Below are positions 6,091 through 11,017 of a DNA stretch of 11,017 bases, piece by piece. Under the pieces are notes generated by a model. The model was given only the letters and a program-made list of their open reading frames with translations, was not told where the DNA came from and did not search any database. The number at the start of each line of letters is the position of its first letter. Within the stretch, counting starts at the first letter, position 1. The DNA comes from an uncultured Zoogloea sp. (lineage in GTDB: Bacteria > Pseudomonadota > Gammaproteobacteria > Burkholderiales > Rhodocyclaceae): the NCBI GenBank assembly GCA_937967645.1, contig CALBTT010000159.1:1-11017 (forward strand), in the 5' to 3' direction. The position numbers and the translations under genes were made by a program.

Positions 6091-8192
6091 GGGTGGTGCC
6101 GGGCGATCAGGTCGAAGAACTCGGCTTCGGGCAGTGGGCGGGAGAACAGGAAGCCCTGGCTGTAGTCGCAGCCGGCATCGTTGAGGCGGCTCTGCTGCTC
6201 GAGGGTTTCGACACCCTCGGCGACAACCTGGATACCCAGCTTGTGGGCCATGGCGATGATGGCCTCGGCGATGGCCAGATCGCCCGGGTCGGTGGTCAGG
6301 TCGCGGATGAAGGAGCGGTCGATCTTGAGGGTGTCGATGTCCAGGCGCTTGAGGTAGGCCATCGCCGAGTAGCCGGTGCCGAAGTCGTCGATGGTCACCG
6401 GCACCCCCGCCGCGGCCAGGCGGCCAAGCTGCGCGGCGACCGCCGGGTGCTTGTCGAGCAGCATGCCCTCGGTGATCTCGATCGCCACGCAATGGCCGGG
6501 CAGGCCGAGGGCGGCCAGGCGTGTCAGCAGCCCGTCGATCGAGCGGCCGCCGGTGAACTGCCGGGGCGAGGCGTTGACGCTGATCTGCAGCGGGCAGTTG
6601 GCGCGGTCGTCGGCCGGCCACAGGGCACGCCAGCGGGCCACGGTGGCGATCGCCGACTCGAAGACCCAGCTGCCGATGGCGTCGATCAGGCCAAGCTCCT
6701 CGGCGACCGGGATGAATTCCGTGGGCGGGATCTCCCCCAGGGTCGGGTGCTGCCAGCGCAGCAGCGCCTCGGCCTTGAACACCTGGCCGTTGGTCAGATC
6801 CAGGATGGGCTGGTAGTGCAGGCTGAGCTGCCCCTCGGCCAGGGCGGTGCGCAGGTCGGTGCCCATCTGCAGGCGGGCCTGGGCGTGCTCCTGCATCGAC
6901 GGCGAGTAGTAGCTGAAGCGGTTCCGGCCGGCGTCCTTGGCGTGGTACATGGCCTGGTCGGCGTTCTTCAGGATGGTCGCCAGGGTCTCGCCGTCGCGGG
7001 GGTAGAGGGTGATGCCGACGCTGGCGGAGACATAGGCCAGGTCATTGCCCAGGGTGAAGGGCTGATCGAGGGTGCTGATGATGTCGCTGGCGATGCGCTC
7101 GATGGGGGCCTCGTCGGACTGGCAGGGCAGCAGCACCGTGAACTCGTCGCCACCCTGCCGTGCCACGGTGTCGGTCTCGCGCACGCACCCGACAATGCGC
7201 CGCGCCGCCTCGACCAGCAGGCGGTCTCCGGCGTCATGCCCCAGCACGTCATTGACCTCCTTGAAACGGTCCAGGTCGATGAACAGCACCGCGATGCTCT
7301 CGTGGTCGCGGTGGGCCTTCTTCATCAGCTCGGTCAGCCGGTCATTGAGGAGGCGGCGGTTGGGCAGGCCGGTGAGGGCGTCGTAGTTGGCCTGGACCCA
7401 GATCAGGGCCTCGGTCTGCTTGCGTTCGGTGATGTCGGTGATGACGCCGACCAGCCCGCCGACCTGGCCGTCGGACTTGAGCCAGGTGGCCTTGTTGAAG
7501 ATCACTTCGCGGGTCAGTCCATCGCCGGAGGCCACCGCGGCTTCGTAGGTCTGCACGCCCGGTGCGTCGAGCAGGGCCTGGTCGGCCTCATGGTAGCGGG
7601 CGGCCAGATCGGGCGGAGAGATGTCGAATACCGAACGTCCGACGATGTCCTCCCTGTCCAGGCCCATGAAGGCCTCGAAGGCGCGGTTGCAGCCCAGGTA
7701 GCGGGCCTGGTCATCCTTGAAGAACAGCGGGCTGGGGATGGCCTCGACCAGCTGTCCGATGAAGTTGAGCTGCTCGATGGCCTGGCGCTCGGCGGTCTGG
7801 CGGGCGGTGATGTCCACCAGCATGCCGATGATGGCGGGGCGGCTCTCGAAGGTGGTGCGCTTGCCAAACACCTCCAGTTCCAGTTCGGAGCCGTCCTTGC
7901 GCCGGCCATGGAAGCTGTAGTGGGCGGTGTCGATGCGTCCCTCGAGCCGGTCGGCCACCGCGGTCTTGACCTTCGCGTGGTCTGCGGGGGTGATCAGGTC
8001 CAAGGGGCCGATGAGCCCGCAGATCTCCTCCTGCGTGTAGCCGAACATCTCGGCAAAGCGCGGGTTGGCATAACGGAAGAGACCGTCCTGGATGATGTAG
8101 ACGCCGATCAGGGCGTTGCGCAGCAGATCGACAAAGAGGCTGTCGGAGTCGCGGATCAGGTCCTCGGTGAGGGCGGGCGGCGTGGCGGGCAT
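6087..8192 (-). CDS. PAS-PAS-GGDEF-EAL cyclic di-GMP turnover protein
   Basis: This 701-residue enzyme has the domains to make and degrade cyclic di-GMP. Two PAS domains (about 18-135 and 142-258) precede a GGDEF domain (263-430) and an EAL domain (445-698). The cyclase signature GGDEF (347-351) is intact, and an inhibitory I-site RETD (338-341) lies exactly five residues before it. The phosphodiesterase half keeps EAL (475-477), N540, E572, the DDFGTGYS loop (D602/D603), K623, E659 and Q679, so both activities look possible. No transmembrane segment is seen. The ATG at 8190-8192 lies 16 bp after the AraC-type gene's stop and lacks a clear ribosome-binding site, which suggests reinitiation after that gene. 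A more upstream ATG (8324) would start inside the AraC helix-turn-helix coding region and is not preferred. The stop overlaps the kinase start. Which activity dominates cannot be told from sequence. Confidence 0.93.
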   Translation of the reverse strand: MPATPPALTEDLIRDSDSLFVDLLRNALIGVYIIQDGLFRYANPRFAEMFGYTQEEICGLIGPLDLITPADHAKVKTAVADRLEGRIDTAHYSFHGRRKDGSELELEVFGKRTTFESRPAIIGMLVDITARQTAERQAIEQLNFIGQLVEAIPSPLFFKDDQARYLGCNRAFEAFMGLDREDIVGRSVFDISPPDLAARYHEADQALLDAPGVQTYEAAVASGDGLTREVIFNKATWLKSDGQVGGLVGVITDITERKQTEALIWVQANYDALTGLPNRRLLNDRLTELMKKAHRDHESIAVLFIDLDRFKEVNDVLGHDAGDRLLVEAARRIVGCVRETDTVARQGGDEFTVLLPCQSDEAPIERIASDIISTLDQPFTLGNDLAYVSASVGITLYPRDGETLATILKNADQAMYHAKDAGRNRFSYYSPSMQEHAQARLQMGTDLRTALAEGQLSLHYQPILDLTNGQVFKAEALLRWQHPTLGEIPPTEFIPVAEELGLIDAIGSWVFESAIATVARWRALWPADDRANCPLQISVNASPRQFTGGRSIDGLLTRLAALGLPGHCVAIEITEGMLLDKHPAVAAQLGRLAAAGVPVTIDDFGTGYSAMAYLKRLDIDTLKIDRSFIRDLTTDPGDLAIAEAIIAMAHKLGIQVVAEGVETLEQQSRLNDAGCDYSQGFLFSRPLPEAEFFDLIARHHP

Positions 8193-8208
8193 GGGCGTGT
8201 GCGGCGTT

Positions 8209-9231
8209 TCAGGCTGTGATGCCGCCGGGCTCCGGGGGTATCCCGGAGAGTTGTTTTCGGTAGCGGTCCGGGGACATGCCGGTCCAGCTGGTGAAGGCCC
8301 GGTAGAAGGCCGAGGTGTCGGCATACCCCAGGTCGGCCGCCACCTGGGCGATGGGCTGGCGGGTCTTGGTCAGGCGGGCCAGGGCGAGGTCCCGGCGCAG
8401 GGCCTCCTTGATGCTGCGGAAGCTCGCGCCCTCATCTTCCAGGCGGCGGTGCAGGGTGCGCGGCGACATGTGCAGGCGGTCGGCGGCATCATCCTGGGTC
8501 AGGCTGGCGGGCAGGGCGTCGCGGATCAGGTCACGCACCCGGATCACCGTGTTGCGGTCACGCCGGTAGAGCATGCTGATGCGCCCCGGCGCGCCGTCGA
8601 GGAAGGCACTCAGGGCGGCTTCGTCGCGGCGGATCGGCAGATCGAGCAGGGTGGCATTGAAGCGGGCGATCAAATGCGGACCTTCGGTGAAGCGTGAGCG
8701 CGCAGTGTAGACGAGGGCGTAGTCATCCGCATGCGCGGGCGGACGAAACGGAAAGTCCACCGAATCGAGGGCCAGGCCCCGCCCCACCAGCCAGCACGAC
8801 AGGCTGTGGAGCAGGCGCAGCAGCCATTCGAAAGCGAAGACCCGGGCCGGGTCGTCCGGGCTCTCGGTGAGGGGGCGGCGTTCGAAGATATGCAATTCGG
8901 CCCGGTCCTCCCCCCGCTGCACGTTGACGCCCAGGTCGGGCAGGACGATGGCTAGAAAGCGGCGGGCCCGGTCGAGGCCGTCGGCCAGGGTCGACGCGCC
9001 GAGCATGCCGCGGCACAGGAACTCGAAGCTGCCGGGCCCCATCGGATGGGAGAACAGACCGAAACCCTCATCGTCGAGTTCCCCGATGACGAGGTTGTAG
9101 AGGCGTGCGTAGCGGTCGAGCGGCACCCGGCTGGCCGCGTCTGCAAGATTGATGTCCAGTTCTGCCAGCAGGGGGGTGGGGTCGATGTTGCGTCGCAGCA
9201 TGCCGGTCAGCATGCCGGTCACGAAACCCAT
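8209..9231 (-). CDS. AraC-family transcriptional regulator (arabinose-binding-like N-domain)
   Basis: This 340-residue DNA-binding regulator has an N-terminal ligand domain (about 18-200) of the kind found in OruR/ArgR-like AraC members (Pfam Arabinose_bd, from memory). The C-terminal AraC DNA-binding domain carries two helix-turn-helix units: LTQDDAADRLHMSPRTLHRRL (about 244-264) and IAQVAADLGYADTSAFYRAF (294-313). It ends in the family signature WTGMSPDRYRK. The ATG at 9229-9231 has only AAGG 13 nt upstream. A TTG at 9268-9270 has GGAG at ideal spacing and would add 13 residues including GSTVS, a stretch often seen at the start of this family, so it is a real alternative. The gene is divergent from icmF, an arrangement typical of a regulator and its target, and is probably the first gene of the signalling cluster. 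Its ligand is unknown. Confidence 0.9.
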   Translation of the reverse strand: MGFVTGMLTGMLRRNIDPTPLLAELDINLADAASRVPLDRYARLYNLVIGELDDEGFGLFSHPMGPGSFEFLCRGMLGASTLADGLDRARRFLAIVLPDLGVNVQRGEDRAELHIFERRPLTESPDDPARVFAFEWLLRLLHSLSCWLVGRGLALDSVDFPFRPPAHADDYALVYTARSRFTEGPHLIARFNATLLDLPIRRDEAALSAFLDGAPGRISMLYRRDRNTVIRVRDLIRDALPASLTQDDAADRLHMSPRTLHRRLEDEGASFRSIKEALRRDLALARLTKTRQPIAQVAADLGYADTSAFYRAFTSWTGMSPDRYRKQLSGIPPEPGGITA

Positions 9232-9422
9232 TGAAACTGTTGAGCCTTGGCGGGCGGGGTTGCTGGGCAAGGGGAGGTCTCCGGTCCGGTCCTGGGCTGC
9301 ACCCGAGGCGCGGTGGCAGCTTGGCGGATTTTGCACGAAAGCCGTCGACAACGGCAATGGCGGCGACTCCCCGGGCCTTTTACCATTCGCATACCGATAA
9401 ACATGATGTGGGGGAGACAACC
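9232..9422. promoter_or_regulatory. Divergent control region between araC-type gene and icmF
   Basis: These 191 bases must carry the promoter of icmF on the plus strand and that of the regulator on the minus strand. The clearest symmetry is GCCGT-CGACA-ACGGC (9341-9355), a 5-bp inverted repeat near the middle and a candidate operator. GGGGAG (9410-9415) is a good ribosome-binding site for icmF. GATAAA (9396-9401) resembles a -10 but lies too close to that site and has no convincing -35. No strong sigma-70 promoter is seen on either strand, as expected if an activator is needed. Confidence 0.45.
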
Positions 9423-11017
9423 ATGACCGACCTGAGCGTTGCCAAGAAACTCGTCGCTTACAAGCCCAAGAACAAGGTGCGTTTCGTCACCGCTGCGGCG
9501 CTTTTCGACGGCCACGATGCGTCGATCAACATCATGCGGCGGATTCTTCAATCCACCGGCTCCGAGGTGATCCACCTCGGCCACAACCGCTCGGTGGGCG
9601 AGATCGTCAATGCGGCGCTGCAGGAAGACGTGCAGGGCATCGCGATCACGTCCTACCAGGGCGGCCACGTGGAGTTCTTCAAGTACATGATCGACCTGCT
9701 GCGCGAGAACGGCGGCGAGAACATCAAGGTCTTCGGCGGCGGCGGCGGCGTGATCGTGCCGGCCGAGATCAAGGAACTCCACGACTACGGTGTGACCCGC
9801 ATCTACTCCCCGGAAGACGGCGCCACCCTCGGCCTGCAGGGCATGATCAATGACCTGGTCGAGCGCTGCGACGTGGATGTCTCCCACTCCGGCCCGCAGG
9901 GTGCCGAGGCGGTCATCGCCGCGCTGAAGTCCGGCAACCGCCGGGTGCTGGCCCAGATCGTCACCGGTCTCGAGAACGGCGCCTACGGCGACGACGTGAA
10001 GGCCGCGCTGATCGAGGCCGCCAAGGCCGTCAAGGTGCCGGCCCTCGGCATCACCGGCACCGGCGGCGCCGGCAAGTCCAGCCTCACCGACGAGCTGGTG
10101 CGCCGCTTCCGCCTCGACCAGGAAGACAAGCTCAAGCTCGCCATCATCTCCATCGACCCGTCGCGCAAGCGTACCGGCGGCGCGCTGCTGGGTGACCGCA
10201 TCCGCATGAACGCCATCGAGCATCCGAACATCTTCATGCGCTCGCTGGCCACCCGCGACACCGGCAAGGAAGTGTCCGTGTCCCTGCCCGAAGTCATCGC
10301 CGCCACCCGTCTGGCCGGTTTCGACATGATCATCGTCGAGACCTCCGGCATCGGCCAGGGTGATGCCGCCATCGTCCCCTTCGTCGATGTGTCGCTTTAC
10401 GTGATGACCCCCGAGTTCGGCGCCGCCAGCCAGCTCGAGAAGATCGACATGCTCGACTTCGCCGATTTCGTGGCCATCAACAAGTTCGACCGCAAGGGCG
10501 CCGAGGACGCGCTGCGTGACGTGCGCAAGCAGTACCAGCGCAACCGCGAACTGTTCACCACCCCCACCGACGACATGCCGGTGTTCGGCACCATGGCGGC
10601 CCGCTTCAACGACGACGGTGTCACCGCCCTCTACCAGGCCCTGGCACCCGCCCTCGCCGCGAAGGGCCTCAAGCTGGCCAAGCCCAAGCTCCCGCTGGTC
10701 GGCGTCAAGGCCTCCAGCCGCGGCCGGGCCATCGTACCGGCCGAGCGCACCCGCTACCTGGCCGAGATCGCCGAGACCGTGCGCGGCTACCACAAGCACA
10801 CCGCCGAGCAGGCCCGCGTGGCCCGCGAGCGCCAGGCCCTGCGCATCTCCCGTCAGCTCTTCGAGGGCTGCAAGAAGGACGCGAGCAGCTTCAACGAACT
10901 GATCGAGTGGAAGGACGGCGAGCTCACCGCCACCTCCAAGAAGCTCCTCGACATGTGGCCGAAGACCGTCGAGCTGTACGCGGCCGACGAGTACGTGGTG
11001 AAGATCCGCGACAAGGA
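9423..11017 (+). CDS. icmF: Fused isobutyryl-CoA mutase IcmF, N-terminal half
   Basis: This adenosylcobalamin-dependent enzyme interconverts isobutyryl-CoA and n-butyryl-CoA (and related acyl-CoA pairs in some homologues) and carries its own G-protein chaperone. The 531 visible residues cover a B12-binding domain (about 17-150) with DGHDAS (29-34), whose histidine H31 is the lower cobalt ligand, and the GGGGGVIVP stretch (105-113). The MeaI-like GTPase domain (about 205-420) follows, with P-loop GTGGAGKSS (212-220), the ETSGIGQGD segment (306-314) and the NKFD specificity motif (353-356). A helical linker runs from about 420, and the mutase barrel begins near the right edge (DEYVVKIRDK). The stretch closely resembles Cupriavidus metallidurans IcmF as recalled. 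The family is about 1,090 residues, so roughly half is missing because the window ends. GGGGAG precedes the ATG at good spacing. The AraC-type regulator is divergent from it. Confidence 0.95.
   Translation, partial: MTDLSVAKKLVAYKPKNKVRFVTAAALFDGHDASINIMRRILQSTGSEVIHLGHNRSVGEIVNAALQEDVQGIAITSYQGGHVEFFKYMIDLLRENGGENIKVFGGGGGVIVPAEIKELHDYGVTRIYSPEDGATLGLQGMINDLVERCDVDVSHSGPQGAEAVIAALKSGNRRVLAQIVTGLENGAYGDDVKAALIEAAKAVKVPALGITGTGGAGKSSLTDELVRRFRLDQEDKLKLAIISIDPSRKRTGGALLGDRIRMNAIEHPNIFMRSLATRDTGKEVSVSLPEVIAATRLAGFDMIIVETSGIGQGDAAIVPFVDVSLYVMTPEFGAASQLEKIDMLDFADFVAINKFDRKGAEDALRDVRKQYQRNRELFTTPTDDMPVFGTMAARFNDDGVTALYQALAPALAAKGLKLAKPKLPLVGVKASSRGRAIVPAERTRYLAEIAETVRGYHKHTAEQARVARERQALRISRQLFEGCKKDASSFNELIEWKDGELTATSKKLLDMWPKTVELYAADEYVVKIRDK

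Noticed and set aside
6081..6109. 9-bp direct repeat GGGCGATCA at 6081 and 6101
   Set aside because: Two short copies around a stop/start junction in GC-rich coding sequence are expected by chance, and there is no third copy or symmetry.
6091..6621. 177-codon N-terminal extension of the histidine kinase frame
   Set aside because: It lies entirely within the EAL coding region in another frame and is Arg/Pro/Gly rich. The ATG at 6090 with its ATGA overlap is the natural start.
6093..8219. 708-codon plus-strand ORF
   Set aside because: It runs antisense to the whole GGDEF-EAL gene and has no recognisable domain. The minus-strand frame keeps every catalytic motif.
8193..8324. Upstream start of the GGDEF-EAL gene at 8324
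   Set aside because: It would overlap the AraC helix-turn-helix coding sequence by over 100 bases, has no ribosome-binding site and adds a low-complexity Pro/Thr/Ser stretch.
9219..10799. 526-codon minus-strand ORF
   Set aside because: It is antisense to icmF, whose B12-binding and GTPase motifs are intact on the plus strand.
1..11017. CRISPR array, tRNA, rRNA, insertion sequence, phage or defence genes
   Set aside because: I looked on both strands and saw no regularly spaced repeats, cloverleaf-like sequence, transposase motifs or terminal inverted repeats. The genes are ordinary chromosomal families.

Overview
The window is GC-rich bacterial chromosomal DNA (roughly two-thirds G+C by eye). 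Gene content and protein flavour (RhlE-type DEAD-box helicase, YpfJ-type zinc peptidase, PAS/GGDEF/EAL and hybrid kinase proteins, fused isobutyryl-CoA mutase) suggest a betaproteobacterium, perhaps of the Rhodocyclales. That placement is an inference from familiarity, not a search. No rRNA, tRNA, CRISPR array, insertion sequence or phage gene was seen. The left end is not fully biological: bases 7-40 match an Illumina TruSeq read-2 adapter at 30 of 34 positions, so the first 40 bases are probably uncut adapter at a contig end.

Layout. (1) 41-1420, minus: DEAD-box RNA helicase with a Gly/Arg-rich tail that runs off the contig end. (2) 1421-1823: a 403-bp divergent intergenic region holding a candidate helicase promoter, a perfect GGTGTAA inverted repeat, and a strong 12-bp hairpin followed by a T6 run in the helicase leader. 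(3) 1824-2684, plus: membrane-anchored neutral zinc metallopeptidase (YpfJ type). It converges on a VOC (glyoxalase/epimerase fold) gene at 2750-3223, minus, with a 15-bp stem hairpin between them. (4) 3308-9231, minus: a signalling cluster. In transcription order it holds an AraC-family regulator, a PAS-PAS-GGDEF-EAL protein, a PAS-PAS hybrid histidine kinase and an OmpR-family response regulator. The last three are joined by 4-bp ATGA stop/start overlaps, and the GGDEF-EAL start lies 16 bp after the AraC stop. (5) 9423 to the right edge, plus: the N-terminal half of IcmF, the fused adenosylcobalamin-dependent isobutyryl-CoA mutase with its G-protein chaperone domain, divergent from the AraC gene.

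How they may work together. The kinase and response regulator are probably a cognate pair. The c-di-GMP enzyme is translationally tied to them, so one transcript would supply a phospho-signal and a c-di-GMP signal. The AraC-type regulator shares a 191-bp intergenic region with icmF and is the obvious candidate to control it. A link between acyl-CoA metabolism and this signalling cluster is a hypothesis resting on neighbourhood only. The helicase, peptidase and VOC genes look like ordinary housekeeping or stress genes, apart from the structured helicase leader.
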